Positions 26,201-35,155 of a stretch of 64,000 nucleotides of DNA are shown one piece after another (positions within the stretch are counted from its first letter, which is position 1; the number at the start of each line of letters is the position of its first letter). The notes under the pieces were generated by a model that was not told the DNA's origin, did not search any database, and saw nothing but the letters and a program-made list of their open reading frames with translations. Source of the DNA: Argonema galeatum A003/A1. Its GTDB lineage: Bacteria > Cyanobacteriota > Cyanobacteriia > Cyanobacteriales > Aerosakkonemataceae. The position numbers and the translations under genes are program-made. The DNA lies in assembly GCF_023333595.1 (NCBI RefSeq), contig NZ_JAIQZM010000003.1, forward strand, positions 62,001 through 126,000. Reading direction: 5' to 3'.

Positions 26201-26682
26201 CCCTCAACGGGCATGATTCTTTGGTTTATAGTGTCAGTTTCAGTCCCGATGGCAAAACCTTAGCTTCTGGCAGTGATGACAAAACCATCAAACTATGGAA
26301 TATCGATACGGGCGAAAAAATCAGAACCCTCAATGGTCATAGCGATTCGGTCAGGAGCGTCAGTTTCAGTCCCGATGGCAAAACCCTGGCTTCTGGCAGT
26401 GATGACAAAACCATCCAACTTTGGGATGTCGATACAGGAAAAAAAATCACCATCGACAGGGATAGCGATGGGCATAGTGAAGCAGTCAATAGCGTCAGTT
26501 TCAGCGCCGATGGCAAAACTCTGGCTTCTGGCAGTGGTGACACAACAGTTATTTTGTGGAATTTGGATTTCGATGATTTACTGGTGCGAAGTTGCAATTG
26601 GATGCGTCCCTATTTGCAGAATAATCCAAATGTGAGTAAGAGCGACAAGCAGCTTTGCGATGGCATTGGCACTAAAAAGTAG
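23182..26682 (+). CDS. STAND ATPase with 14 WD40 repeats (-1 frame product)
   Basis: The frame opens after a TGA at 23173 and has no ATG before the ATPase motifs; the first in-frame Met lies near 23800. TTG at 23215 or 23218 would begin inside the conserved CPYRGLLAFQEEDEKFFFGRE block. The nSTAND-type NTPase has Walker A GSSGSGKSS about 45 codons in and Walker B LLLVIDQFEEL. A membrane helix (about 24545-24610) leads to 14 WD40 repeats (24820-26570), enough for two seven-bladed propellers. Such proteins are switch-like sensors or scaffolds. Near-identical repeats indicate recent repeat exchange. Confidence 0.9.
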   Translation, partial: VISPDDCPYRGLLAFQEEDEKFFFGRETFVDGLVRVVQQQPLVAVIGSSGSGKSSVVLAGLIPKLREAGSWLIESFRPNKQPFYELAAALISQLEPELGKTDKNIKAKELAASIRQHGFTADVSAILKDKPGKRLLLVIDQFEELYTGCTDTEQQQFVDALLAAVESASPAVTLVLTLRADFYSYVVNYPPFTEALNKYPAKNITLMKAEEMQAAIERPAEKMGVKLQEKLTQRILDDVKQEPGNLPLLEFALTQLWEKQSQGLLTHQAYSEIGGVAKALSNHAEAVYGKLSEQEQKQAQRIFLQLVRPGEGTEDTRRVATRGEVGEECWELIRRTDGLAGVRLVVTGRNEATEEKTVEVVHEALIREWGQLQEWIENDRAFLTWRHQLRTQMATWNSEGQDEEALLPGKPLVIAEDWLKKRTSDLINEREYIEQSLNLRQQEQEKQKRSRQTTISVLTVFSALALFLAGFAGVQWRQTQFQKQQLEISQGELRINYSNALFNEEGQQFDALIEALRGAKLLRSKANLPIEAVTALRQGIYRVQERNRLEGHSNWINSVTFSPDGKTLASGSRDTTIKLWDVKTGKLIRTIEHSGSIVSLSFSPDGKTLASGGGDNTIKLWNVNTGQEIKTLTKQGKYGFSISFSPDGKTLASGSEEKTIKIWDVKTGKEIITLNGHKADINSVSFSRDGKILASGSTDKSIKLWDVKTGKEIKTLNGHSDRVRSVSFSPDGKTLASGSDDNTIKIWNVATGKEIKTLSGHNAFIYSVSFSPDGKTLASGSDDNTMKLWNVATGEETINFNEHKDSISSVSFSPDGKTLASGSFDKTIKIWNVSIGEEKSLKGHKDSIFSVSFSPDGKTLASGGFDNTIKLWNVDTGKAKTLKGHKDAIQSLSFSPDGKTLASGSRDKTIKLWNVATGKVKKTLNGHSNTVYSVSFSHDGKTLASGSADKTIKLWDVAKGKEIKTLNGHSDEVNSVSFSHDGKTLASGSDDKTIKLWDVAKGKEIKTLNGHDSLVYSVSFSPDGKTLASGSDDKTIKLWNIDTGEKIRTLNGHSDSVRSVSFSPDGKTLASGSDDKTIQLWDVDTGKKITIDRDSDGHSEAVNSVSFSADGKTLASGSGDTTVILWNLDFDDLLVRSCNWMRPYLQNNPNVSKSDKQLCDGIGTKK
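24820..26575 (+). repeat. Fourteen coding WD40 repeats of about 126 bp
   Basis: Fourteen units share the core FSPDGKTLASGS and end in IKLW(D/N)V. Successive units are highly similar at the DNA level (for example cccgatggcaaaac ... ctggcttctgg recurs throughout), so copy number may change by recombination. Fourteen blades equal two propellers. Confidence 0.92.
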
Positions 26683-26766
26683 AGTAGAGACAGGATTAAT
26701 CGCGACTGGAAATAGAAGGGTTTTACATTTTAAATTCAAAGATGCGATCGCATTCTTCAATTATTT

Positions 26767-27105
26767 TTAATTCAACCCCAAATGCAACTTAATTGCAGCA
26801 TCCACTAATTGCATTATTTCTTCACTCAAAGCTTCCACTACATCGCCCTGAATTCGCTGCTTAGAAATTGTCCTTACTTGCTGCGCCTGCACCTTAGAAG
26901 GTTTAGGTAAACCGCTATCCTCTGGATTAAGTAAAACCTCAAAAGGGTAAACACGACTAACATTAGATGTAAGTGGCAAAATCGTTAATGTGGTGGCGGC
27001 GCGGTTATTAGCATCATTACTCACTATCAACACAGGACGGCGTTTATCCATTTCAGAACCAATTGCAGGACTGAGATTTGCATAGTAGATTTCACCACGT
27101 TTCAT
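26767..27105 (-). CDS. mazF: MazF/PemK-family mRNA interferase toxin
   Basis: The 112-residue protein is a full-length MazF/PemK toxin, an RNase that cuts mRNA to arrest growth until neutralised. It shows the family start RGEIYYANLSPAIGSEMDKRRPVLIVSND, the conserved Arg in the KRRPVL segment, the ILPLTSN strand with its Thr/Ser, and the closing VQAQQVRTISKQRI. It overlaps the upstream antitoxin gene by 14 bp, the usual coupled layout. It looks intact. Confidence 0.93.
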   Translation of the reverse strand: MKRGEIYYANLSPAIGSEMDKRRPVLIVSNDANNRAATTLTILPLTSNVSRVYPFEVLLNPEDSGLPKPSKVQAQQVRTISKQRIQGDVVEALSEEIMQLVDAAIKLHLGLN

Positions 27106-27316
27106 CTGTCAATCCATCCCCAATTGTTATATCCCAATCTGAGTCAATTTCTTCAGAAGCTTGTCGATAAGCTTCTTCTAATTCCCAATTTTGCAATAAT
27201 TTCAACGCCGCTTCAATCACTTGGGATGGAGACTGGTATTGATGGGAAGTTTTGTATTTCTCAATGAAGTCTACTAAATAGACTGGTAAGGAAATAGATA
27301 AATTTTCAATCGGCAT
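27092..27316 (-). CDS. Antitoxin of the MazF-type module
   Basis: The 74-residue protein has a ribbon-helix-helix-like N-terminus (NLSISLPVYLVDFIEKY, then SPSQVIEAALKLLQ) and an acidic C-terminal tail (EEIDSDWDITIGDGLTDETW) able to cover the toxin. It is first in the operon and overlaps the toxin start by 14 bp. By its fold it is closer to ParD/CopG antitoxins than to classic MazE; such hybrid pairs are common. It should bind its own promoter region upstream of 27316. Confidence 0.82.
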   Translation of the reverse strand: MPIENLSISLPVYLVDFIEKYKTSHQYQSPSQVIEAALKLLQNWELEEAYRQASEEIDSDWDITIGDGLTDETW

Positions 27317-27358
27317 AGTCTTACCAAAGAGCTTTTTCTATGATAGCGCCACTAAAGC

Positions 27359-27577
27359 TTAACCATCAAGCGTTCTATTTTCCCTCTTAATTTTTTCAAC
27401 TCTTTCAAGGATTTCACCAAACCGATTTGGATCTTGTAAATCTTCAAGCGTTCCACTTGCTAAAACTGGCGCATTAGCTAGTGGTAGGACAATTTGCATA
27501 AATTGGCACAGAGGGGTTTTGACTCTATTGTAGGCGATGCCTGAAAATATTTGCCTGCGATTCAAATCGATGGTCAT
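27359..27577 (-). CDS. Small hypothetical protein
   Basis: This 72-residue reading frame has an acidic-basic C-terminal helix (RFGEILERVEKIKREN) and an N-terminus with a few hydrophobic residues. I do not recognise it. Its start (gattcaaatcgatggtcat on the plus strand) shares gcctgcgattcaaatcga with the end of the broken nucleotidyltransferase at about 21688, so it may be partly repeat-derived or a remnant. It lies just upstream of the antitoxin on the same strand. Confidence 0.35.
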   Translation of the reverse strand: MTIDLNRRQIFSGIAYNRVKTPLCQFMQIVLPLANAPVLASGTLEDLQDPNRFGEILERVEKIKRENRTLDG

Positions 27578-27608
27578 TATTTTTATATGTAAAAGTAGTA
27601 CATTACAA

Positions 27609-27641
27609 AGAAACCGGGTTTTTTAGAAAAACCGGGTTTCA
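27609..27641. repeat. Paired aaaccgggttt repeats
   Basis: Two copies of the core aaaccgggttt lie in the same orientation, 8-9 nt apart. They are related to the palindromic repeat at 16390, 35393 and 58826, but here as a direct rather than an inverted pair. They lie just upstream of the acetyltransferase gene. Confidence 0.55.
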
Positions 27642-27667
27642 GAACTTACAATCTATGATTTAAGACT

Positions 27668-28228
27668 GTGGAAAAAACTGAAAAAGAGAAAATGTTGGCA
27701 GGCGAGTTATATCTCGCTGCTGACTCCGAATTAGTTGCCGATCGCAAACTAGCACGCGGTCTGACCAGAGTATACAACACTACCAGTGAGTCAGAAGCAG
27801 AAAGACGCACCCAAATTTTAACCGAATTATTTGCCAAAGTTGGCCCTAATGTTGAAATTGACCCGCCTTTCCACTGCGACTACGGAAGCAATATTTATAT
27901 TGGTGACAAATTTTACATGAACTTTGGATGTGTGATTCTCGATTGTAACAAGGTTGAAATTGGTGAAAACGTCCTGTGTGGGCCTTACGTTCAGATTTAC
28001 GCAGCATATCACCCCACATCCCCCGCAGATCGTCTGACGGGTAAAGAATTAGCCGCACCTGTGAAGATTGGTAACAACGTCTGGATTGGAGGTGGTGCTA
28101 TCATTTGTCCAGGGGTAACGATCGGTGACTACACCACCATCGGCGCTGGCAGTGTGGTTGTAAAAGATATACCTGCAAATGTTGTTGCTGTTGGCAATCC
28201 CTGCCGAATTATTCGACATTTATCTTAA
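27668..28228 (+). CDS. Maltose/galactoside O-acetyltransferase family (hexapeptide repeat)
   Basis: The 186-residue protein starts with GTG 27668 (ATG at 27692 is possible). The N-terminal maltose acetyltransferase helix region ([25 protein letters not shown]) is followed by a left-handed beta-helix of hexapeptide repeats ([40 protein letters not shown]). The catalytic His lies in AAYHPT, near residue 118. It transfers acetyl from acetyl-CoA to sugars; the true acceptor is unknown. The glucosidase gene follows after 17 bp, so both may act on a sugar or glycoside. Confidence 0.92.
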   Translation: MEKTEKEKMLAGELYLAADSELVADRKLARGLTRVYNTTSESEAERRTQILTELFAKVGPNVEIDPPFHCDYGSNIYIGDKFYMNFGCVILDCNKVEIGENVLCGPYVQIYAAYHPTSPADRLTGKELAAPVKIGNNVWIGGGAIICPGVTIGDYTTIGAGSVVVKDIPANVVAVGNPCRIIRHLS

Positions 28229-28245
28229 GTTTCGCACTGAAAACC

Positions 28246-30912
28246 ATGACTCAGGAAGAAAAAAGGTTAGCAGAAGCACGGAAACGGAAAGGGCACTGGC
28301 GCAGGTGGGGGCCATATTTGAGCGATCGTCAATGGGGAACAGTCCGTGAAGATTACAGTAATGACGGCTCAGCTTGGGACTATTTTACCCACGATCAAGC
28401 TCGCTCTCGCGCCTATCGCTGGGGAGAAGATGGAATTGCCGGAATTTCCGATAACCATCAGCGTTTGTGTTTTGCTCTTGCTTTTTGGAATGGCGAAGAT
28501 CCCATCTTGAAAGAAAGACTTTTTGGCTTAACGGGAAATGAAGGCAATCACGGAGAAGATGTCAAGGAATATTACTTTTATATAGACAGCACCCCCACTC
28601 ATTCCTATATGAAATGTCTTTATAAATATCCGCACCAAGCTTTTCCTTATGACCAATTGGTAGAAGAAAATCGTCGTCTCACCCGGAAAGACCCAGAATT
28701 TGAACTGCTCGACACAGGTGTTTTTGATGATGACCGTTACTTTGATGTTTTCGTAGAGTATGCCAAGAACTCTCCAGACGATATTTTAATTAAAATTAGT
28801 GTTGCCAATCGAGGCCAAGAAGCGAAGACCCTACATCTTTTACCCACTCTTTGGTTTCGTAACACTTGGGCCTGGAATGGAAATAAAGATAAGCCATTTC
28901 TGAAAGTCAGCAAAGCAGAAACTCAATTCAGTGTCATAGAAGCATCGCATCCAGAACTGGGTGAAAGATGGCTTTATTGTAACGATTTAACGGAATTTTT
29001 ATTTACAGAAAACGAAACGAACAATTGTAGATTATTTGATGTTAGCAATCCTTCTAATTATGTCAAAGATGGAATTAACGATTATATTGTCTACGGTCAC
29101 AAATCGGCGATTAATCCCAATAAAATCGGTACGAAAGTAGCAGCAAATTATTTATTAAACATCGGTGCAGGTGAAACTAAAATAATCCAACTGCGACTGA
29201 CTGAATCTGCCAATTTAGCGCAGCCTTTTGGCACAGAATTTGATACTATTTTTCAAAATCGCCAGCAAGAAGCGGATCAATTTTATCAACGCATTAGTCC
29301 ATCATCTCTGACAGAAGACGAGCGAAATGTGCAGCGACAAGCTTTTGCAGGAATGTTGTGGAGTAAGCAATATTATCACTATGTTGTAGAAGAGTGGTTA
29401 AATGGTGATATGGCTGCTCCAGCGCCACCACAAGACCGGAAGAAAGGGAGAAATTGCGAGTGGTTTCATCTCTATAACGATGATATTCTGTCGATGCCGG
29501 ATAAATGGGAATATCCTTGGTTTGCAGCTTGGGATTTAGCTTTTCACGTCATTCCGTTGGCGACGATCGATCCTGATTTTGCTAAAAAGCAATTGGATCT
29601 ATTAACTCGTGAATGGTATATGCACCCCAACGGTCAAATTCCAGCGTATGAGTGGAAATTTAGCGATGTAAATCCGCCCGTTCATGCTTGGGCTGCATGG
29701 CGTATTTATAAGATAGAAGAAAAAATGTATGGACGGGCAGATAAACATTTTTTGGAGCGAGTATTTCAAAAGTTGCTGCTCAATTTTACTTGGTGGGTGA
29801 ATCGGAAGGATATAGAGGGTAAAAATGTTTTTCAGGGTGGATTTTTAGGATTAGATAATATTGGGGTTTTTGATAGAAGTTCAGAACTTCCTACTGGCGG
29901 ACATATTGACCAGTCAGATGGTACAAGTTGGATGGGTATGTACTGTCTGAATATGCTTGCGATCGCACTCGAACTAGCTAAAACAAATTCGACTTACGAA
30001 GACATCGCTAGCAAATTTTTCGAGCATTTCCTCTACATAGCTGACGCGATGAATAACTTGGGAGATGTAGAGGCGTCACTCTGGGATGAAGAGGATGGTT
30101 TTTACTATGATGTTCTGCATTTAACCGAAAATCGCCATTTAACTTTGAAAGTGCGTTCAATGGTTGGGCTGATTCCGCTTTTCGCCGTTGAAACACTTGA
30201 ACCGGAAACTATAAAGCAGCTTCCAGGCTTTAAAAAACGGCTGGAATGGTTTATTAGAAATCGTCCCGATTTGAAACAAAATGTCGCTTGCATGGAAACA
30301 CCTGGTATTGGTGCCACAAGACTGCTAGCAATTGTCTATCGGAGTAAATTGAAGCGTATTCTCCAAAAATTGCTTGATGAAACAGAGTTTTTTGGCGATT
30401 ATGGCATCCGCGCCCTTTCTAAATATCACGCCAAACATCCTTATGTTTTTAATATAGATGGATGTGAGTTCCGGGTAGATTACGAACCAGCCGAATCTAG
30501 CAGCAGCCTTTTTGGGGGAAATTCCAATTGGCGCGGCCCAGTTTGGTTCCCAGTCAATTATCTGATTATTGAATCGCTGCACAAGTTTCATTCTTACCTG
30601 GGAGATGATTTTAAAATCGAGTGTCCGACAGGTTCTGGTCAAGAAATGACGCTTGGGGAAGTTGCAGATGAATTGTCTCGCAGACTAACAAGAATTTTTC
30701 TTAAAGATTCCTCTGGCGATCGGCCCGTTTACGGTCGGATTCAAAAATTACAAACTGACCCTCATTGGCGCGATTACATTCTTTTCTATGAATACTTTAA
30801 CGGCGATAACGGTAGCGGACTTGGTGCGAGTCATCAAACTGGATGGACGGGTTTAGTTGCAGAATTGATTCAACAGTGCGGAGAATTTATGCTAAAAATA
30901 AAGGAGCTTTAA
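28246..30912 (+). CDS. GH63-like glucosidase (MGH1C family)
   Basis: This 888-residue protein matches bacterial glycoside hydrolase family 63 enzymes, (alpha/alpha)6-barrel hydrolases that include mannosylglycerate and glucosylglycerate hydrolases. Visible blocks are [38 protein letters not shown] with an acidic catalytic candidate, [15 protein letters not shown] and, near the C-terminus, [16 protein letters not shown] and [23 protein letters not shown]. No signal peptide is seen, so it acts in the cytoplasm. It may mobilise a compatible solute (inference). It sits between the acetyltransferase and a response regulator, 14-17 bp apart. Confidence 0.88.
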   Translation: MTQEEKRLAEARKRKGHWRRWGPYLSDRQWGTVREDYSNDGSAWDYFTHDQARSRAYRWGEDGIAGISDNHQRLCFALAFWNGEDPILKERLFGLTGNEGNHGEDVKEYYFYIDSTPTHSYMKCLYKYPHQAFPYDQLVEENRRLTRKDPEFELLDTGVFDDDRYFDVFVEYAKNSPDDILIKISVANRGQEAKTLHLLPTLWFRNTWAWNGNKDKPFLKVSKAETQFSVIEASHPELGERWLYCNDLTEFLFTENETNNCRLFDVSNPSNYVKDGINDYIVYGHKSAINPNKIGTKVAANYLLNIGAGETKIIQLRLTESANLAQPFGTEFDTIFQNRQQEADQFYQRISPSSLTEDERNVQRQAFAGMLWSKQYYHYVVEEWLNGDMAAPAPPQDRKKGRNCEWFHLYNDDILSMPDKWEYPWFAAWDLAFHVIPLATIDPDFAKKQLDLLTREWYMHPNGQIPAYEWKFSDVNPPVHAWAAWRIYKIEEKMYGRADKHFLERVFQKLLLNFTWWVNRKDIEGKNVFQGGFLGLDNIGVFDRSSELPTGGHIDQSDGTSWMGMYCLNMLAIALELAKTNSTYEDIASKFFEHFLYIADAMNNLGDVEASLWDEEDGFYYDVLHLTENRHLTLKVRSMVGLIPLFAVETLEPETIKQLPGFKKRLEWFIRNRPDLKQNVACMETPGIGATRLLAIVYRSKLKRILQKLLDETEFFGDYGIRALSKYHAKHPYVFNIDGCEFRVDYEPAESSSSLFGGNSNWRGPVWFPVNYLIIESLHKFHSYLGDDFKIECPTGSGQEMTLGEVADELSRRLTRIFLKDSSGDRPVYGRIQKLQTDPHWRDYILFYEYFNGDNGSGLGASHQTGWTGLVAELIQQCGEFMLKIKEL

Positions 30913-30926
30913 AATAGTTAACAATC

Positions 30927-31601
30927 ATGACGGCGCACATCTTATTGGTTGAAGATGAAGTCAAACTGGCTCGATTTGTAGAACTGGAGCTAAGCTATGA
31001 AGGGCATCGAGTCAGCGTTTTTCATGATGGAATCGCTGGTTTGGGGGCGGTACGGGAGGAGAAACCGGATTTGGTGATTCTCGATTGGATGCTTCCGGGA
31101 ATATCGGGTTTGGAAATTTGTCGTCGCCTGCGAACTACTGGCGATAAAGTGCCGATTATTTTATTAACCGCTAAAGATGAAGTGACCGATCGCGTTGCGG
31201 GTTTGGATGCTGGTGCTGATGACTACGTGGTCAAACCCTTCAGCGTCGAGGAATTGCTAGCCAGAGTGCGCGCACATCTGCGAAGAACCCAGGAATCAAA
31301 CGCGGATCTGATCCAATTTGCTGACTTAAGTTTAAACCGCAGCTCGCGGCAGGTCTATCGGGGTGACCGCGCGATCGAATTAACCGCCAAAGAATTCGAC
31401 CTATTGGAATACTTACTCGTGCATCCCCAACAAGTGATAACGCGCGATCGTATTTTAGAACAAGTTTGGGGTTATGATTTTATGGGTGATTCCAACATCA
31501 TCGAAGTTTATATCCGCTACTTACGCCTCAAACTAGAAGCAAACAACGAGTCGCGCCTGATTCAAACTGTGCGGGGTATAGGCTACGTCTTGCGGGAATG
31601 A
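30927..31601 (+). CDS. OmpR-family response regulator (ManR-like)
   Basis: The 224-residue regulator has a receiver domain (residues 4-115: acidic pair EDE near 9-11, phospho-acceptor Asp in LVILDWMLPG near 53, switch Thr in ILLTAKDE, Lys in VVKPFS) and a winged-helix DNA-binding domain (about 130-223: LTAKEFDLLEYLL, WGYDFMGDSNIIEVYIRYLRLKL). The text is close to cyanobacterial ManR, the manganese regulator, as I recall it; that name is not certain. It follows the glucosidase by 14 bp, so readthrough from that operon is likely. A matching kinase is not adjacent. Confidence 0.93.
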   Translation: MTAHILLVEDEVKLARFVELELSYEGHRVSVFHDGIAGLGAVREEKPDLVILDWMLPGISGLEICRRLRTTGDKVPIILLTAKDEVTDRVAGLDAGADDYVVKPFSVEELLARVRAHLRRTQESNADLIQFADLSLNRSSRQVYRGDRAIELTAKEFDLLEYLLVHPQQVITRDRILEQVWGYDFMGDSNIIEVYIRYLRLKLEANNESRLIQTVRGIGYVLRE

Positions 31602-31736
31602 AAATAGGGGCTAGGGACTGGAGACAGGGGTAATTTTGAGTTAATTATCACAGAATTTAATTGCCCAGCACCATACCAGATCCCTCGATCCCATACAATA
31701 TAAACTAGCAACGTTATATGCTTGACAACTTATACT

Positions 31737-33320
31737 ATGTTCCTAGTGACGATCGCTGCCGGAATTGGCATTGAGGAAAATCTCAAGCAATTCATACTGG
31801 TGCTTTTAGTTTCCTTGAGTGTGGCGACGCTATCCCAAAGCGTTAGTTGGTTTCGGCAAATTCCCTACACTTTACTGCTGGTAATTGCGGGGTTGGGTTT
31901 AGCCTTTATCGATGTCCGGCTAGTTAACCTTTCCCCCCCACTAATCCTGTTCATTTTTTTACCCCCCCTGCTATTTGAAGCGGCATGGAATATGCAATGG
32001 CCCGCCCTGAAACGGGATTTGGTGCCGATTAGTATTTACGCTGTTTTTGGGGTGGTTATTTCCGTTGCTGGTACAGCTTTAGCGCTATGGCAACTAGCTG
32101 GAATTTCACTTGCTACAGCTTTGTTGATAGGCGCTAGCGTTTCCGCAACAGATCCGGTTTCTGTGATTGCGCTATTCCGAGAATTAGGAGTTGAAAAACG
32201 CCTCTCTATGCTCATGGAGGGAGAGAGTTTATTTAATGACGGCATTGCTGTAGTCGCCTTTACGTTTTTAGTAGGATTTTCTTTTGGAACCACTGAATTT
32301 ACCATCCAGTCTCTAATAGTTGAATTCTTGACTTTTGTGGGGATTGGGATTGGTGTGGGAATCTTCATCGGTTTCGGCATATCCTACCTCACTCAACGAT
32401 TCGATCTGCCATTCGTTGAGCAATCAATCACCTTAATTTCGGCCTATGGGGCCTATTTGGTTGCCGAGGACTTGGGTGGATCTGGAGTGATTGCAGTTGT
32501 TATTACTGGTTTGATATTGGGGAATTTCGGCTCCCGCATTGGCATGAATCCGCGCACGCGGGTTGTTGTGACTGAATTTTGGGAGTTTGTCGCTTTTTTC
32601 CTCAATTCAATTGTTTTTCTCTTAATTGGCGACCAGATCAGCTTTGCCGGTTTGGGAGAGAATTTAGGCTCAATTGCTATAGCGATCGCAGCTGTAATCC
32701 TGACGCGAGCATTAGCAATTTACGGGCTAGGAGGATTGTGTAATTGGTTAGCAAAATCCGAAATTTCTTTACCAGATCAAACGGTGCTATGGTGGGGAGG
32801 CTTACGGGGTTCTGTATCTATTGCCTTGGCATTAAGTATACCAACTGGATTGCCTAATCGGGAAGCAACGATCGCGATTGTATTTGGAGTAGTGTTATTT
32901 ACCCTGTTGGTACAAGGTGTAACAACTAAAACTTTGCTGGAAAAGTTGGGGCTATTAAGCGATCGCACGCAGCGTCAGGAATACCTGGAAGCGATCGCCC
33001 GTCGCGTTACTATCAATAGAATTTTAAACCACCTATCCCAAGCAGCTATTAGTCCAGAAATCGAACCCGAATATTATCAGCAACTGACAGATCGCCTTCA
33101 AGAACAACTAGATAGCGTTCAGAAAGAAATCGACCAGCTGTACGCTCGACATCCTCAGATACAAGAGTTTACCGTTGATCAACTGCAAAAAGATCTTGTA
33201 GCCATTGAAGACGATACCTATGCTGAATTTGTCCGCAAAGGTTGGTTAAACGAATCTCCCTCTTCCCTATTGGACGATGTATTTAAACAAGAGAGCGCGA
33301 TTCCAGCGGAAGGCAAATAG
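31737..33320 (+). CDS. Na+/H+ antiporter, CPA1 family
   Basis: The 527-residue protein from ATG 31737 (TTG 31722 is in frame upstream) has about 12 membrane helices, with the CPA1 signatures FLPPLLFEAAWNM, GASVSATDPVSVIALFRELG (ATDP motif) and LMEGESLFNDGIAVVAF, which carries the essential acids of the ion site. A cytoplasmic tail of about 110 residues follows (from SDRTQRQEYLEAI), mostly helical. It should exchange Na+ (or K+) for H+ across the plasma membrane. The last 38 bp overlap the 3' end of the convergent histidine kinase gene. Confidence 0.93.
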   Translation: MFLVTIAAGIGIEENLKQFILVLLVSLSVATLSQSVSWFRQIPYTLLLVIAGLGLAFIDVRLVNLSPPLILFIFLPPLLFEAAWNMQWPALKRDLVPISIYAVFGVVISVAGTALALWQLAGISLATALLIGASVSATDPVSVIALFRELGVEKRLSMLMEGESLFNDGIAVVAFTFLVGFSFGTTEFTIQSLIVEFLTFVGIGIGVGIFIGFGISYLTQRFDLPFVEQSITLISAYGAYLVAEDLGGSGVIAVVITGLILGNFGSRIGMNPRTRVVVTEFWEFVAFFLNSIVFLLIGDQISFAGLGENLGSIAIAIAAVILTRALAIYGLGGLCNWLAKSEISLPDQTVLWWGGLRGSVSIALALSIPTGLPNREATIAIVFGVVLFTLLVQGVTTKTLLEKLGLLSDRTQRQEYLEAIARRVTINRILNHLSQAAISPEIEPEYYQQLTDRLQEQLDSVQKEIDQLYARHPQIQEFTVDQLQKDLVAIEDDTYAEFVRKGWLNESPSSLLDDVFKQESAIPAEGK

Positions 33321-34719
33321 TTAATGTTGCCCCCTGGCCTTTACCATTACTGGTAGCGGTAATACTTCCGCCATGCGCTTCCACAATTCGCCGTGCGATC
33401 GCCAACCCCAAGCCAGTCCCACTACCTTTGCGCGATCGATCGGCTGTATAAAACTGTTCAAAAATATGAGGCATATCGCTGTCGGTGATACCCAGCCCTT
33501 GGTCGCGAAATTTTACCATAACCTCACTGCTTTCTTTATATGCACAGATAAAGACTTTAGAATTCGGCCCTGAAAATTTAATCGCGTTGTCCAGTACATT
33601 TAAAAAAGCTTGCAGCAGCCGTTCTGGATCGCCCTGTAACTCAATGTCAGCAACATCTAGATTGATACCAACACTGCTAGATTTCATCCGGGTTTCCATC
33701 GCTTGTACGGCACGATTGATGAGGGATTTCAATTTCACAGTTTGCTGTTCTAGGGCTGTTATACCCGCTTCTAGTCGTCCCAGGTCTAGCAGGTCGTGAA
33801 TTAGACGCGACAACCGCTTTGTCTCGTCCTGTGCAGTCTGGATGAAGCGATCGCGCAATTCCGGCTCCTCAGCGGCTCCATTGCTCAGTGCTTCCAGCGT
33901 CACAAATACATTACTGACAGGAGTACGCAACTCGTGAGATACGCTAGCCAGAAATGCTCTACGCTCATTATCCAGAGAAGCTAGTCGCACACTCATTCGG
34001 TTCAGCTCAGCCGCTAATTGGCCCACCTCATCGCCTTGACCGATGTTCAGTTTGTCGCCAAAATGACCTCCACCCATGCGGATGGCGAAGTTGCACATTG
34101 CCTGAATCGGTCTGGCAATATTGCGGGTAAGGTATTCGCTGATCGCTGCACAGAGAATAAAAGTCAGGACTAGCGTTCCTAAAATTGTCCAAATAATTGT
34201 TTGAAACTGACGCTGGAACTGCTTGAGCGTTATCGACATCCGCAAGACACCCAGTAGGCGACCGTTGCGGTATATAGGGCGTGCTACGTACAACCTGTCA
34301 TCTTTTGTCAGTACACCTTTAGCAATCCCTTGCATCATCTTATTTTTAAACGCTTCCCTCATTCCAGGAACCTCCAACCAGTTGGTTACCTGCCGGTCTA
34401 TGTCGGGCGCAGAAGTTGACAGCAGGCGACCATCTGGCGCAAAAACGCGCAAAGTGATTGTTTCCGGTGCCCCGTAACGTTGCACTGTCACGTTCACCCG
34501 CTCTAATTTATTCTCCTCTAGGGCATCAGCTAAAGTTTCGCTTAGGGCAGTACTCCAGGCATCTAAATCAGCCTGCCTGCTTCTCATAAAATAGGCATGA
34601 AAAGACATCAATATGTAGCCTGCTAGGACGGATGTCCCCAATGCTGTGAGTGCCAGGTAGCTGGCTAAGAGTTTTGTGTGAATGGAATTCCATCTAATCC
34701 GAATTGGGGACAAACTCAT
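33283..34719 (-). CDS. Membrane sensor histidine kinase
   Basis: This 478-residue kinase has a first membrane helix (about 14-34), an extracytoplasmic sensor (about 35-175), a second helix (about 178-198), HAMP (RPIQAMCNFAIRMG to about 250), HisKA with FLASVSHELRTPVSNVF (phospho-His near 264) and a HATPase with NVLDNAIKFSG, DQGLGI and GTGLGLAIARRIVEAHGGSI. All motifs are intact. It lies 46 bp after a receiver-only response regulator on the same strand, forming a two-component pair. The stimulus is unknown. Confidence 0.94.
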   Translation of the reverse strand: MSLSPIRIRWNSIHTKLLASYLALTALGTSVLAGYILMSFHAYFMRSRQADLDAWSTALSETLADALEENKLERVNVTVQRYGAPETITLRVFAPDGRLLSTSAPDIDRQVTNWLEVPGMREAFKNKMMQGIAKGVLTKDDRLYVARPIYRNGRLLGVLRMSITLKQFQRQFQTIIWTILGTLVLTFILCAAISEYLTRNIARPIQAMCNFAIRMGGGHFGDKLNIGQGDEVGQLAAELNRMSVRLASLDNERRAFLASVSHELRTPVSNVFVTLEALSNGAAEEPELRDRFIQTAQDETKRLSRLIHDLLDLGRLEAGITALEQQTVKLKSLINRAVQAMETRMKSSSVGINLDVADIELQGDPERLLQAFLNVLDNAIKFSGPNSKVFICAYKESSEVMVKFRDQGLGITDSDMPHIFEQFYTADRSRKGSGTGLGLAIARRIVEAHGGSITATSNGKGQGATLTICLPLESRSLV

Positions 34720-34765
34720 TTTTTAAAAGTTTTGAATTTTGAGCAAACCAACAATCTGCCAGGAT

Positions 34766-35155
34766 TCAATCTTCCTGCACCGGGTTTCGATCGCCAGCGC
34801 GACGGCGTAGGACGGCTTTTATCCGTGCCAAGAGTTCGCGAGTGTTGAATGGTTTGGTTACATAGTCATCTGCACCTGCTTCTAACCCCCAGATTTTGTC
34901 AATGTCCTGATCTTTCGCTGTCAGCATGACTATGGGTACATCAGAATATGCCCTCAAACGCCAGCAGATCTCCATGCCATCTATTCCCGGTAGCATCAAG
35001 TCTAAAATAATCACATCTGGCACTTGTTTGTGAAACAGTTTGAGTGCGGTCATTCCATCTGGTGCAGTTGTTACCTGGTAGCCTTCTTTTACTAAAGAGT
35101 AGGTGAGGCTGGCACGTAACGCTTCTTCATCATCGATTAATAAGACGTGCGGCAT
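34766..35155 (-). CDS. Response regulator truncated after the receiver domain
   Basis: The 129-residue product is a complete receiver (DDEEAL near 8-12, Asp in VIILDLMLPGIDGMEICWRLR near 52, Thr in IVMLTAKDQ, Lys in VTKPFN) followed by the linker LLARIKAVLRRRAG typical of OmpR-family regulators, then it stops. The winged-helix DNA-binding domain is missing and only 46 bp separate it from the kinase gene, so there is no room for a decayed one. It may now act by phosphotransfer or protein binding. The receiver itself looks functional. Confidence 0.9.
   Translation of the reverse strand: MPHVLLIDDEEALRASLTYSLVKEGYQVTTAPDGMTALKLFHKQVPDVIILDLMLPGIDGMEICWRLRAYSDVPIVMLTAKDQDIDKIWGLEAGADDYVTKPFNTRELLARIKAVLRRRAGDRNPVQED

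Noticed and set aside
24801..26597. Long reverse and shifted frames with repeated text in the WD40 region
   Set aside because: They are shadows of the 126-bp coding repeats; the WD40 frame explains the pattern.
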